Positions 34,751-47,025 of a stretch of 64,000 nt of DNA are shown here, piece after piece. The translations under genes and the position numbers were made by a program. Where the stretch lies: contig CP141145.1 of the NCBI GenBank assembly GCA_035235625.1, positions 4,526,001 through 4,590,000 of the forward strand, in the 5' to 3' direction. Within the stretch, counting starts at the first letter, position 1. Each line of letters opens with the position of its first letter. The notes beneath the pieces are model-generated. The model did not search any database. It had not been told where the DNA came from and worked only from the letters and a program-made list of their open reading frames with translations. This DNA comes from Saururus chinensis. Taxonomy: Eukaryota > Streptophyta > Magnoliopsida > Piperales > Saururaceae.

Positions 34751-35084
34751 CGGTTAGGTTCATCTTTGGGGTACTAATAGATTGAAACAACCTTAAATCA
34801 ATGAGCAATAGTGACAACCAAAAAATAGTCATGGGGGGGTCATCAGTGACAGCCAAAATAAGTTGCAAATAATGAGCAATAGCTACTGTTAGAAAGAGGA
34901 AGCTCCTAGAAGGAGGAGAGGCTCCGCTTGACTCAGCCCTAGATGAAAAGAGGCTCCCCTTAACTGAACTCTTGAAAAGGAAAAGTTCTAACTGCCACGA
35001 CTAAGACTCTAAGTAAAGATAATAAGTAGTCTTGATTTTTGATTAAGTGATAGTATTGATCAAATTTGAATGAATTTTTTAGAG
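34751..35084. other. Unassigned spacer
   Basis: Contains two imperfect copies of a CAATGAGCAATAG-type phrase and purine-rich sequence. No gene or element end seen. Confidence 0.4.
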
Positions 35085-35875
35085 GCTATGCCCACAAATA
35101 TGTGCACACCAGACTTAGAATATCATGGGCAATTCCTTTCCTTCTGGCTTCCATGGCCCCATGAGAGTGGGAGTAAGCCGTTAGATATCATGACTCTACC
35201 CTGAGAAAGAATGAGATGTCTGCCACAATTAACTTGACTCACACATGATTTGGAATATTATGAGCAATTCTTATCCTTTCGGCTTTTGTAACCAATGAGC
35301 ACAGGAGTATGCCGTTAGGTATCATGACTTCAAATAAGGATACTTGCCATAATTATCTCTAGTGTGGTCATGATTTTGAATATTATGGGCAATTCCTATC
35401 CTTCTGGCTTCTGTGGCCCCATGAGCAGGAAAGTAAGCCATTAGGTATCACAATTTCAAATAAGGATACTTGCCACAATTGGCTCTGGCACACACAGGAT
35501 TTGGAATATCATCGGCAATTCATATTCTTTTGGCTTACACGGCCCCATGAGTGCAGGAGTAAGTTGTTAGGTATCACGGCTCTGTTCTAAGAAGGAATGA
35601 GATACTGCCACAATTAGCTTGGCTCACACACGATTTGGAATATCATGAGTAATTCTTATCCTTATGACTTCTACGGCCCCATGAGCGCAAGAGTATGCCA
35701 ATAGGTATCACAGCTTCAAATAAGGATACATGTTATAATTGGATCTAGCGTACACATGATTTGGAATATCATGGAAAATTCCATCCTTCTAGCTTTTATA
35801 GCCCCATGAGCGCAAGAGTAAGTCATTAGGTATCATGACTATGCTTTGAGAAAAAATGTGATATTCGCTCTAATC
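35085..35875. repeat. ~125-135-bp tandem array
   Basis: Six copies of TTTGGAATATCATGGGCAAT-TC..TCCTTCTGGCTT..GGCCCCATGAGCGCAGGAGTAAGC..TTAGGTATCA. Cores begin near 35116, 35250, 35374, 35500, 35636 and 35760. Copies alternate between two tail types, one with AAATAAGGATACTTGCCA and one with GAGAAAGAATGAGAT, which suggests a ~260-bp higher-order unit. Confidence 0.85.
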
Positions 35876-36728
35876 GGCTTTGTTTTGCTCCGTTCTACTC
35901 TACTCTATTTTGTTCTGTGAAAAAATGATATGCCTGATTTCGATTGATTTATCAGATTCTTTGAATGATGATTTATTATATTCCTTGGAAGAATAAGATG
36001 CTTGACTCTGATTGATTTATTATGTTATGTTTGATTCCAATTAATTTATCAAATTCTCTAAATGATCTATTTGTTAGACTCTAAAAAAATGATGTCTTAC
36101 TCCAATTAATTTATTAGATTCTATCTTGCTCTAATTGACTTATTAGATTCTATCTAACTCTGATTGATTCATTAGATTTTATAATGATCGAGGTGTATAG
36201 ACTCTATTAAGTAAAGGAAATATATGATTATATGATGTATGATGAATGTATTAGGCACTAGATAGAACTATGTTGGAATTTGTAATTTTGGAACGGGGGC
36301 TTGGAGCCAAAATCGACAGAATCACCTCATAAAGTGATTCGGTGATTCCGGCTTGAAACAACTTAAAATCAACTTTTGAGTGGAATTAAAATTATGTCCA
36401 CTTTTTATACACAAACATGATACCAATAATTCAAATAAAAATTGAGGTGGAATCGATGAAATCTTATAGTAATTCCATATATACATAATAAATAAAAAGA
36501 AACAAGAAACAGAGCATGAAAAGACATTAACCATCAGCAAAACATGAAAAGAAACAAAACATGAAAGGACATTAACCATCAGCAGATGTTCTATCCAAAC
36601 AAAAACACAAATGGATGAAATAGACCGACATGAAATCTCAGCAGTACGCTCCCACATACGAAGATTTCTAGTCGCCCATGCCAACCTGGTCCACACTACT
36701 ACCTAGAGTAAGGGATTTGACTTAACCA
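35876..36728. other. AT-rich region with short ATTGATTTATTAGATTC repeats
   Basis: 35930-36180 contains about eight loose copies of TGATTGATTTATYAGATTCT. The rest, including a minus open frame at 36322-36696, shows no recognisable coding motif. Confidence 0.5.
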
Positions 36729-37119
36729 AATTTTGAGATATTGTACTTTTGGAGGCACTATATGTAATGACTTCAGGACCGATGTCGAATACATATGGGC
36801 AATCCATGTTACTAGCCCTTGGGTCAAGGGTGTCAAATAAAAAAGAAAATTGATTGTATATTTTTGTAAATTGTGGGTGTTTGATTTACTTAAATATGAT
36901 TCAAGGTGGAATACTTCATGCTTAATTTTGAGATATTATACTTTTGGAAGTACTATATGTAATGACTTCAGGACCGATGTTGGATACATACGGGCAATCC
37001 ATGTTACTAGCCCTTGGGTCAAGGGTGTCAGATAAAAAAAAAATTTGATTGTATATTTTTGTAAATTGTGGGTGTTTGATTTACTTAAATATGATTCAAG
37101 GTGGAATACTTCATGCTTA
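36729..37119. repeat. 195-bp direct duplication
   Basis: 36729-36923 and 36924-37119 are head-to-tail copies with only a few differences. Both contain GTAATGACTTCAGGACCGAT and ACTAGCCCTTGGGTCAAGGG. The low divergence suggests a recent event. Confidence 0.9.
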
Positions 37120-37605
37120 CTTTCTTACTGATTTATGTGCTTTATAAGTATGGTTTTCAAAGCATAAGTTTTAAATTAGTATGAGTGTAAGCTCAAGTGG
37201 TTTTGTTTTCTATGAAACTCTCCACCATGTGTACTTATACACTTATATGTATTTGAGTTTGCAGATATGTAGCTGAGAGCCTTAAGAGGACACTACATAA
37301 ATATTTGCCTTGAATGACATGGGTATTAGTAGAAATTATACTTGATGTAGTGGACTTTATATAGTTGTTTTATTTCTTTGGATACCTATAATAACTCGCC
37401 ATGCAATAATTTATTTGACTTGACTTATATTACTTATAATTTTATAATTATTTAATTGTAGAATAATTTTTTAGTAATCAATTATAATTTTAAATGGGCC
37501 ACACTATATTTTATGAGTACTAATCACGAGTTTGATTGGGCTTGCAGTATCCTTCATATTAGGATAAGTGCACATGGAGGTGGGTCTTACTTAAAGAGTA
37601 AATAT
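37120..37605. other. AT-rich spacer
   Basis: No gene or repeat recognised between the 195-bp duplication and the LTR fragment that begins at 37606. Confidence 0.45.
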
Positions 37606-38880
37606 TGTAACACCCTGAGTTTTTATTCACATGAACATAGAGGCAATGAGAAACTCAGGGTGTTATCAACATAGTCAAGCTTTGCATAACATAAAAATAA
37701 TTCACCTAATGAAATATATTAGTAAGGTTCCAGGATCATAGCTTAGCCATGTACGAGTGCAATAACATAAACTAATATTCTGGGCAACAAAGTGCCTTAT
37801 TACAAATCAGCATGGAAATAAATTCTAATGTCCTAATAACTTCAGAAATCTACCATGCTAGCATTGTGTATCGCCTGCTAAAGAAACCTTGCTACATTGA
37901 ATCTCGAACTAAACCTGCATCGTAGAGATGCATGAGTATTTCCACTAATACTCACTAAGATGCATAAAAAACTACTAATAGTCATAACATGGAGACGATA
38001 GATATAAAAACAACAAAGATCATTAGATTATGAACTGCATGACACCTGATAGATAGTGACACTTGTAAAGTAATTCATAAGGCACTAAATGTCGAATTGA
38101 ACCATAACTCATAGGGTCTGACATCTAACTATTAAAGGACCAAAGCAACCCAAATGAAAGTATACTATGCTCATGAAACAATTTACTTATTACTGCCCGA
38201 ATACCAACTCCCATTCAAAGGAGTAATTGTATGTTAACAGTAAATCTTAACATCCCTAGAGATCCTACGTGGATTAGCTATAGGCCTAGAGATGTAGGTA
38301 CCAACTGTTCTTATGCACACGCTGGCCAAAGGTAGATGTGCTTTTCTATGATGCTCAAAAACTTAGATGCGCACAAAATGCTCAAAGAGCTAGGAACCAA
38401 AGTCCCAAAGGTACGGAGGCCACACAGGCCTAAAGTGCTACCATGGCTATTACAGTAAGCTTACTTAAACTCTGACTCAAAGACATGATGTCATTGGATT
38501 ATAGATTAATCATAGCATATGACAACTTATGGTTGCAACAAGACCATGGGTAAAACCTAAAGATTTAGATCAATGTAAGCAGGGTTTGATCTGAGCATAA
38601 ACACATAAAACCAATTGACATACTTAGCATGACAATGAATCAAATTGAGGCTAAGATGAAATAACTTAATTCAACAAGACATAACTCAAATTGAGGCTGA
38701 GATAAAATAACCTACTCTAGCAAGACATATATCAAATTGAAGCTGAGATAGACCGACTTAATTCAATAAAACATAGATCAAATTAAGGTTGAAATAAAAT
38801 AACCTAATTTAACATGTCAATAGACCGGGGGTTGAAGCAAATTAATATAATTAATAAAATAATGACACTAATAAAGTCTT
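37606..38880 (-). mobile_element. Truncated LTR of family A' upstream of the LDL2-like gene
   Basis: It starts TGTAACACCCTGAGTTTTTATTC, matching the start of the element at 27569, and stays similar through the ATGCATGAGTATTTC and GCTACCATGGCTATT blocks. It fades at about 38880, before the position equivalent to the family's TATA box, so only the R/U5 part remains. Its inner edge lies about 190 bp before the preferred start codon of the LDL2-like gene. Confidence 0.75.
38640..38815. repeat. 46-bp tandem repeat in the truncated LTR
   Basis: Four units of GACATAACTCAAATTGAGGC followed by TGAGATAAAATAACCTA and a CAA tail, each about 46 bp. The period is the same as in the repeat at 28585-29295, but the sequence differs strongly. 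Confidence 0.75.
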
Positions 38881-39066
38881 AAACTTTTAATCAAAGGTAA
38901 TGGCTACAATCAAATTCAGCAATGGCACGTATTGGTACTAAATCTTACAATCAGGGGGTTTATGTGCAATCTACCTAAAATATCCGAGAAACCCTTTCCC
39001 CGGCCGCCGCAAGCCTTTGCCTCCTCGCGAGTCTCCTCCTCCCCGAGCTCCGAAGCTCAAACAGAA

Positions 39067-42000
39067 ATGGCGGACCAAACCCCCAACCCACCTCATCCAA
39101 ACCCGAATAATCCCCACCATCCCGCTCAGCCGCCATCGACCATCCCAATTCCTTCGTCTTCTTCTTCCTTGCCTCCTCTCCAACCCTACCTCGTCTTCGT
39201 ACCCCCCACCTCCTCCCACAACAACCTGCCCTTCCTCCCTCCCTTCCCAGTCCATGGCCAACTTCTTGACCCCAGCCCCAGCAGCATCGGTCTCTCTTCC
39301 GACCCCTCCAGCTGGGTCTTCGCCTCCGCCCCGACCCCTCCTTGTTCCGATCCAATTCCCGATTCCATCAATCCCGCCTTCCCCCCACCTGTTTTGGGGG
39401 ACCCATTTCCTTCTCCCTCTTTACCGCCCTTCTTTGTCCCCCGCAAGCGGAAGCGCAGCCGCAATCGCATTCGCCGCAAAGGCTATGAGAATGGCTTCCT
39501 TCCGCCTCCGGCTGCCCCCGGCGAGGCCATGAATGCAGCAATGCCTCCTCAACCTCTGTTGCAGCCGCAGCAGGTGAAGCCGTCTCTGGACGAGTCTGAG
39601 GATATTATTGTGATCAACAAGGAGTCCACTTCGGAGGCACTCGTCGGGCTCTCCGCTGGGTTCCCTGCCGACTCTCTCACCGAGGAGGAGATCGATGCCG
39701 GTGTTGTCTCTGCCGTGGGCGGCATCGAGCAGGTGAATTACATTCTCATTCGCAACCATATTCTTGCCCGATGGCGCGAAAATGTGTTCAATTGGCTTCT
39801 CAAAGAACCCTTCTTTAATTCAATTCCCCCGCACTGCCATTATTTGTTAGATTCGGCCTATGATTTTCTGGTTTCCCATGGCTACATCAACTTTGGTGTG
39901 GCTCCTGGGATCAGGGACAAGATCCCGCCAGAGCCCGATAAACCCAATGTGGTCATCGTCGGTGCGGGGCTCGCTGGTCTGGCAGCCGCAAGGCAGCTGA
40001 TGACCTTTGGTTTCAAGGTAGTTATATTAGAGGGCAGGAAACGGCCTGGGGGACGGGTTTACACCAAAAAAATGGAAGGGGGGAATCGGGTTGCTTCTGC
40101 CGATTTGGGTGGCAGTGTTTTGACTGGGACTTTAGGTAATCCTCTTGGGATTTTGGCCAAACAGCTGCATTCTACTCTTCACAAGGTCAGGGACAAGTGC
40201 CCTTTGTATAGGCCGGATGGATTGCCTGTCAATCCCAACACTGATGCGAAGGTGGAGAATGCCTTTAATCGTCTCCTGGACAAAGCTAGTTTGCTCAGGT
40301 CATTGATGGGTGAGGTTTCGATGAACGTCTCTCTTGGGGCAGCTCTGGAGACCTTTAGACAGGTATATGGAGATGCGGTTAATGATGAAGAAATGAGTTT
40401 GTTCAATTGGCACTTAGCCAACTTGGAGTACGCCAATGCGGGGTTGCTTTCAAAATTATCACTTGCATTTTGGGATCAAGATGATCCATATGATATGGGC
40501 GGAGACCACTGTTTCTTACCTGGTGGGAATGGGAGGTTGGTTGCAGCATTGGCCGAGAATTTACCAATTCAATATGAAAAGACTGTACATGCAATCCATT
40601 ATGGAAGTGATGGTGTGAGGGTTATTACAGGGAATCAGGTTTTTGAGGGCCACATGGCCTTATGTACAGTTCCTCTTGGGGTGTTAAAAAGTAATTCTAT
40701 AAAATTTGTCCCTGAGTTGCCACAGAGAAAGCTAGACAGCATTAAAAGGTTGGGATTTGGTTTGCTGAACAAGGTTGCAATGTTATTTCCTCAAGTGTTT
40801 TGGGGAACAGACCTTGACACTTTTGGGCATTTGTCTGATGATCCAGCACGTAGAGGAGAATTTTTCTTGTTTTATAGCTATGCAACGGTGGCTGGTGGTC
40901 CCCTTCTGATTGCACTTGTTGCTGGAGAAGCTGCATTAGGGTTTGAAGGAATGCCTCCTACCGATGCTGTCACCCGGGTACTTCAGATACTGAGAGGTAT
41001 GGTATTTTATTTTCCATTTGTCTTTTTGTTTGGTCAAATTTTTTAGTTCATTTTTTTCTTACTACTTACATTTATTTTATATAGGTCCTCATATAATGAA
41101 TTCTAGTCAGTGTAAAATTGGTCAAAATGATATTGTTATAATCAGTTACAAGCATTGAGCAAAATAGCCTATCAATGGGAGTACCAATACCATGAACTTG
41201 AAAATTGTGCTGAAAAGTTTGAGTTGTTGTTTATGACACCAATGGTTATCAAACAGATGGTTAAGGGGAGATAATGGGTTTAATATTGGTATAGACATTT
41301 TAAATGACATTTTAAATGTAACATTATGCCTTGGTTTCTGACTAATATCTTAGGGAGGCTTGGCAAAAGTAATCCATCTGTCAAATAGATTTTTGTATCT
41401 ATTGGTCCATTCAACTATGTTACCTCTTGGTGCAAACATCTTTACAGAATCACGTATAGGCACCTCATCTTCCTATCTCTTTGCATCCAGGGTTGCACAT
41501 TTTATCGGCCTTACTATCATATATTCAAATAGCACCTGCAGCACAGTGACCTTTTTTTTTCTGAGCTAAACGCCTGCAGCACAATGAGTTGAACCCAATT
41601 ATTGATATCTTTTCTTGTGGGGTATTTTTAACAAAAATAACTAGGTGGTCTTCCAGTTGTGTCCTTAGTTATGGCTTTAAGTTGATGTGGGGTTTACATA
41701 GAATTGAGCCACTCAGATACAGGAACTCAGTTCACAGCTGGGATTTGACATTCTTGGTTCAGGTATGGTAAAAGCCACAAGAGTCTCACCTTGCTTCAAG
41801 TTAAACCTTGTAGCTAGAACTGCTAAACTTGTCACTCAGTATATGTAAATATTATGAACCGTAGTCAATTAGAGATTCCCTTTGTATAGTATTTCCTATT
41901 TTAAATACATCTCAATTAGTGCTATGTCTTATTTAGGGTAGGATTCTTATTTTCTATTGCTTTGTTTAGAATGACTTATAGTGGTAGATTCCTATTAGTA

Positions 42001-43949
42001 TTTAATTCCTAGTTTAGATTTACTTGTTAGTCTATAAATTGTGTACCACGTACTGATCAGTTATGGAAGAAGTAAATTTAGTTCAGTTTTTATCTTTCCC
42101 GCTTCCTAGCTCTCTCTCCCCTTTCTCTTACATTCAAAACCCCTTGTAGCCAAGAGCTACATCAGTAAATATGAAAACATTTGAAAAGTGTTATTCATTT
42201 TTATCTTGCCTAAGGTAGTATTCATTTTGATCTTGCCTAAGGTACTGGCAGAGAAAATCTTATTGGCACTGTCTCCACCAGTCAAAGTTGTCTACTTTAT
42301 ATGTTGTTTCTATTCCCAATCTCATGATTTGTTCTTGGTTAGGTGAAAAGATACACAGCAAGTGCTCACACAAGGGACTGTTTGCGAATCCATTTCATTG
42401 GGGCCTCACAGTAGCCTCATGAAGTTGTGACTCAGTGAGATTATAAGTGGGCCCTCAAGAATGGGGGCAAAAATTTGCCCATTCCCAATATGGGCCCCTC
42501 CATAAAGTCAGTCAATTCAGCCATTGATTTGAAGCGGAGAGGGTAGGGGGCCCATGTGTTTTTGTGGGTTCGGTTTCAATTCCACTTGGTTCCACCTTTG
42601 TGAGACCACCCAAATGATCCCGTGTATAAGCACTCACAAGGGATCATTTTCCTTAGTTTTGGTTTGGTTCAATTCTGCGATAGATGAATATGTGTTCAGA
42701 ATGTGTGACTCGTCCTCCAAGTTGCATCCCTGAGCATAAATATTATTGGAGCAAAGCACCTGAATGTAAAGTGGCCAAAGTAGATAAGGGCCAATATTAC
42801 GAAGATCATATCTTACATCATGTAGTAGAAACAAAATTTTTGGACTTCTAGGCTAAATGTTCTCATATTTGCCAGAAGCATTATGCTGGATCAGAAATTT
42901 GCCTCAAGCATTATACTTGAATAAAAACCTTAAAGAAGAATATCGTTTAAGCCTAGTTTTGTTGGTTACACAGCTTAACGACATGCTTTGCAAATTATTG
43001 AAAAAGAGATATATGTTACTTGTCTGTTCCTATGTGAAAGTAATTTTCAGTTTTTCATTTAAGTGCCAATAAATGTTACATGGGAATGAGTTCTGTGTAC
43101 TAACATCGAAAAGTTTAATTCTGGTATGCAGGTATATATGAGCCACAGGGAATTGATGTGCCGGACCCTATCCAAACAGTCTGTACACGATGGGGCAGTG
43201 ACCCATTCAGTTTGGGCTCCTATTCTCATGTTGCAGTGGGGGCATCAGGAGATGACTATGATGTTTTAGCGGAAAATGTTGGAGATGGGAGGCTGTTCTT
43301 TGCAGGAGAGGCCACTACTAGGCGATATCCTGCAACCATGCATGGAGCATTCCTCAGTGGCTTACGGGAAGCCGCCAACATGGCCTATCATGCAAATGCA
43401 AGAGCCTTAAAATTGAAAGTTCAGAGAAGCCCATCCAAAGACAATCAATCTTGCGCAGCTCTTCTAGCAGATTTATTCAGGGAACCTGATCTAGAGTTCG
43501 GTAGTTTCTCTGTTATTTTTGGCAGGAAAACGTCCGATCCCAAGTCTGGAGCAATTTTGAGGGTAACGTTTGGAGGGCCCAGGAAGAAGACCCATGAAGG
43601 AACAAAGCTTGATCAAATGCATTCAAATAAATTGCTCTTTCAACAGCTTCAGTCACACTTTAATCAGCAACAGCAGTTCCACGTTTACACTGTGCTATCA
43701 AGACAACAAGCACTGGAGCTGAGAGAGGTGAGGGGTGGGGATGAGATGAGATTTAATCATCTATGTGAGAAGCTTGGTGTGAAGTTGGTGGGAAGAAAAG
43801 GTTTGGGGTCTGCAGCAGATTCTGTTATTGCTTCTATTAAGGCTGAAAGGGGTAAAGAGAGATCTACTTCAACTCCGTTAGCTGTAAAATCCCCGTTGAA
43901 GGCTAAACAGAGATCAGCTTCAGCATCTCCAGTCGTAAAAACTGCGTAA
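39067..43949 (+). CDS. LDL2: Lysine-specific histone demethylase 1 homolog (LDL2-like)
   Basis: Two exons, 39067-40996 and 43132-43949, with a GT..AG intron and phase 1 (G|GT glycine). The joined product is 915 aa. Residues 1-125 are Pro/Ser-rich; [13 protein letters not shown] (126-138) is a likely nuclear localisation signal. A SWIRM domain spans about 190-280 ([39 protein letters not shown]). The FAD dinucleotide fold follows at 294-330 ([27 protein letters not shown]). K569 in [12 protein letters not shown] is the conserved flavin-site lysine, and [20 protein letters not shown] closes the FAD site. There is no tower insertion, as in the plant family. Relatives remove methyl groups from histone H3 lysine 4 and repress targets such as FLC (family knowledge). 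Motifs such as [15 protein letters not shown] and [11 protein letters not shown] point to LDL2 over LDL1 or FLD. The N-terminus is longer than in known LDL2 (~750 aa). An in-frame ATG at 38932 would add 45 residues that look like leader sequence. No lesion seen. Confidence 0.9.
42355..42650. repeat. Possible MITE in the LDL2-like intron
   Basis: CAAGGGACTGTTTGCGAATC on the left and CACGGGATCATTTGGGTGGT on the reverse strand of the right end agree at roughly 13 of 20 positions. GTGCTCACACAAGGGA and GCACTCACAAGGGA lie just outside or at the ends. The interior is G/C-richer than the rest of the intron. Weak evidence. Confidence 0.3.
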
Positions 43950-44519
43950 CAAATGTGCAGGTAGTAATTGTAAATTTTGTAACTATAACTGTGGTGTAGA
44001 TTAGATTTAGTGCAATGTCTTTTCGAGTGATATTCTAGCATTACTCACCTCTAAAATAACTTAAAACTGTAGGTATTAACAGTCGCCAAAAGCATGGTTC
44101 AGACCTTGATTGTGCCCCTCTTATTTTCCAATTGTTGGCTCTAGTAGGCTTTTGGTGGAGAGTTCTAAGTGCAGGGCGATCTGGTTAAGTAACGTAAAAA
44201 ATTATATGGTCACCGGAAAGAGCGATGGTAATTTTGTGCGCATATTCCACGCGAACACAATGCGTTATGTAACTAAACAAATGTAGATAATGACTTTTAG
44301 AAATAAAAATTAAACTTAATTTTTAAAAGTAACAGGTTCTATTCAATTTTTAGCATTATGTTTGAAGATGAGGGGTCATGTTCTTATACATTATACTCCC
44401 TCCGTCCCAAAAAAAAGTAAATTTAATCTATGTTAAGTGTTTTATTTGTTTAGTTGTCATCAATGTAATTCCCATTAGGTGACGAGTCTGATATTGGTAT
44501 CGGAGACACCCACTACTTC
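43950..44519. other. 3' flank of the LDL2-like gene
   Basis: Probable 3' UTR and AT-rich spacer. A lone Stowaway-type end TACTCCCTCCGTCCCAAAAA occurs at 44394-44413, without a matching inverted end nearby. Confidence 0.45.
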
Positions 44520-46555
44520 TTCTTTGTCCTTGAAAGTTGCCCTACGTCCTCTGCCTTATTGTGGGCCCTTATTTACACAAAATCGTAGTTGTTGGGTGTT
44601 ATTTATGGTCGATTTTAACTTCTTACGACTCGTTGAGTACTTTTTAGTGTTGGTTGACCATCAGTGAATATGCTTTTAACTTTTGGTCACACCACCACTT
44701 ATGTTGTTATGACCTTTTTCTCGGTTGCCTTAGTGTGCCGCCGTAGATTACAAATTTTGCCGCAATAATTTTTGTCACCTTGTTTGGCCATGAATACTTT
44801 CAGTACTTCCTAAACCTTCGGGACAACAACTCTCTCTACTTGCAATGTTTCTAACCGCCAACTTTGTCACCACCACCGCCACTGTTGTGTGCTCTCCATC
44901 AAACATCATGATTACGAGGTAGGAAAACTTTAAATTCGTAATTTTATAACAGCATGCTTTGAATAAGTAGCAGCATGCTAGGATTGTATGATTGAATGTT
45001 TTTGATGTTAAATCATGATCCATTTGCATGATGTAAGAAGATGAATTATGTCATGTTGAAATGCATATTACATGCATGTGAGTTGTAAGTATATATGATG
45101 TATGTGGATTGTGTGTGTTATGATGGCTATCGAGTATGTTGATAAGCTCTGTGTATGAATGTGTATATATGTGCTAGTGATGGCTAGCGAGAATATTGGT
45201 AAGTTCCATGTATGGATGTATATGTATGTGCTAATGATAGCTAGCGTATTTGTTAGTAAGTTATGTATGTGGATGTATATGTATATGCTAGTAATGGCTA
45301 GCGAGTATGTTGGTAAGCTATGTGTGAAAATATGTGTATGTTATATGTATGTGTATGTTATATGTATGTATAATGACTATACACTTATATGATTTATATG
45401 TGTATGCTTGTGGGGAGCAAAAGTATGGGTGATGGACAGTAAGAGGTGATAGAGGGTTTCGTTTGGATTTGTTGTGGATGTATAAGCTTATGACGGAAGA
45501 TAGAGGATGTAAGTTTGATGGGTGAGGTTTGGAGCAGTTTGTTTGGTTTAGATCAGAGCGTATGTTGAGGGATTGTTAGATAGTAAAATTGTGCATAATT
45601 GTACAAGCATAACATACAAATTATGAAGTGAAAAGTAAGCATAATAAGTGAGATTTCAAGTAAGAAGGTGATAACTGGGTTTAGTTCTAAGGAGCTTAGT
45701 TTGATGACGTTTGTGTAAGATGTTTTGGCCATAAGGTGGATGGTGAAGTATGTAAGACCGTAAGAATTTGTAGTACGATGATTTATGTTGTGAGATTGAT
45801 GTGTTAAATGAAGTATGTTGCCCCTAAGAACTAGGGTTTCAGATTAGGCTCAGCTTCAGTTTAATCAGTGAGCACGATATGTTTGAGAATTTGTGTGGCA
45901 TAATTGTACCGTATAACTTACTTAATTCAAACTTGAATTATGAAAAAACTAATGATATCGTTGTGAGTTTGAGACCTAAGGGTTCGACGGATTAAGTTCC
46001 GTATTTAAGCTAGCCAATAATGAGTCGGCTAAGCATTTTTTATGTCTTGTCATGATGTTTATTCTATAGGATGTTGTCTATGTATTGTATAGGGCACCAG
46101 ACGCCAAGGCAGGCGTGCACAAGAGGTTTCCGCGTTTCTGTAACTCTAGTACGTAAGTGTACCTTAAGCGTGAGAGTCAACTTATTATTTATTTTCAGAC
46201 GGACGATGGACTTGTACTTAGATGGATGAACTGGTCTTTATGAATTTTCAGACGTTAAATAATATCATATGATTTGATATTCGGATTTGTGAACCCCAGT
46301 TATCATGACCTGGATATTTAATCGAAGGGTTTGTCTTATATTTAAAGAAAAAAAAATTCTCGCTACTTACTGTTAGTGCTATTTAAAAATATTTTAAAAA
46401 ATCCGGGTCGTGACAAAATGTACAAGCTTAAACACAAGGATACACACTAGTTAGTATACAATAGTCACCCATACTATAAAATATGTACATAAAAGATATA
46501 AACACAATGAGGCGTCTAGCATGGTTTATAGGATTAGGGGTTGTGTTTGAAGTAA

Positions 46556-46729
46556 GAGTTTTTTATACTTCCCTTTCAAAATAAGCCCAACATAAGCTAT
46601 ACATAGGGGAGCTGTAGATATTGAAGCTAACGTGCATTAGTATTTGTGTCGTTAATCTCATAGATGAACAACTCTAATGCATAGCTTATGTTTGGCTCAT
46701 TATTAATGAGGAGCAGAAAAAACTCTTTT
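46556..46729. mobile_element. Foldback MITE-like element 1
   Basis: The left arm GAGTTTTTTATACTTCCC..AACATAAGCTATAC is inverted at the right end: the reverse complement reads GAGTTTTTTCTGCTCCTC..AACATAAGCTATGC. Arms are about 47 bp and the loop about 80 bp. No target duplication identified. Confidence 0.7.
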
Positions 46730-46799
46730 GTCTATGAAAGTTGCAGTTATCTCTAAAGAGAGGTCAGGTGCCAATTACTAATCCAACCACGCCTGCACA

Positions 46800-47025
46800 T
46801 AAAGTGTTTTTAATGCTCGATTATAATAATGAGCCTAGCATAAGGAATGCATGTAAACCTTTCATCCATGAGATCAGTAGTATACACAATAGTGCACATT
46901 AGCACTAGTGATATTGATACTAATGTGTGCATCATCGATCTCAAATATCAAAGGCTCATATGTGTTCCTTACGCTAGGCTTATTGTTAAAGTGTAGCATT
47001 ACAATTTTTTCTCTACCTACACAAA
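46800..47025. mobile_element. Foldback MITE-like element 2
   Basis: The left arm ATAATGAGCCTAGCATAAGG pairs with the right arm, whose reverse complement reads ACAATAAGCCTAGCGTAAGG. Arms extend about 60 bp at lower identity. The stem phrase GCC.A.CATAAG is shared with element 1 and with 50065-50085. Confidence 0.7.

Noticed and set aside
38932-39066. 45-residue N-terminal extension of the LDL2-like protein
   Set aside because: Its composition differs from the Pro-rich start that follows, and it lies between the LTR fragment and the likely 5' UTR. The ATG at 39067 fits better.
38971-39759. Several open frames opposite or out of frame with exon 1 of the LDL2-like gene
   Set aside because: GC-rich Pro/Ser coding DNA leaves other frames open; they are shadows.
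44394-44425. Stowaway-like CTCCCTCCGTCCC end
   Set aside because: No inverted partner end or second TA was found within several hundred bases, so a complete element cannot be claimed.
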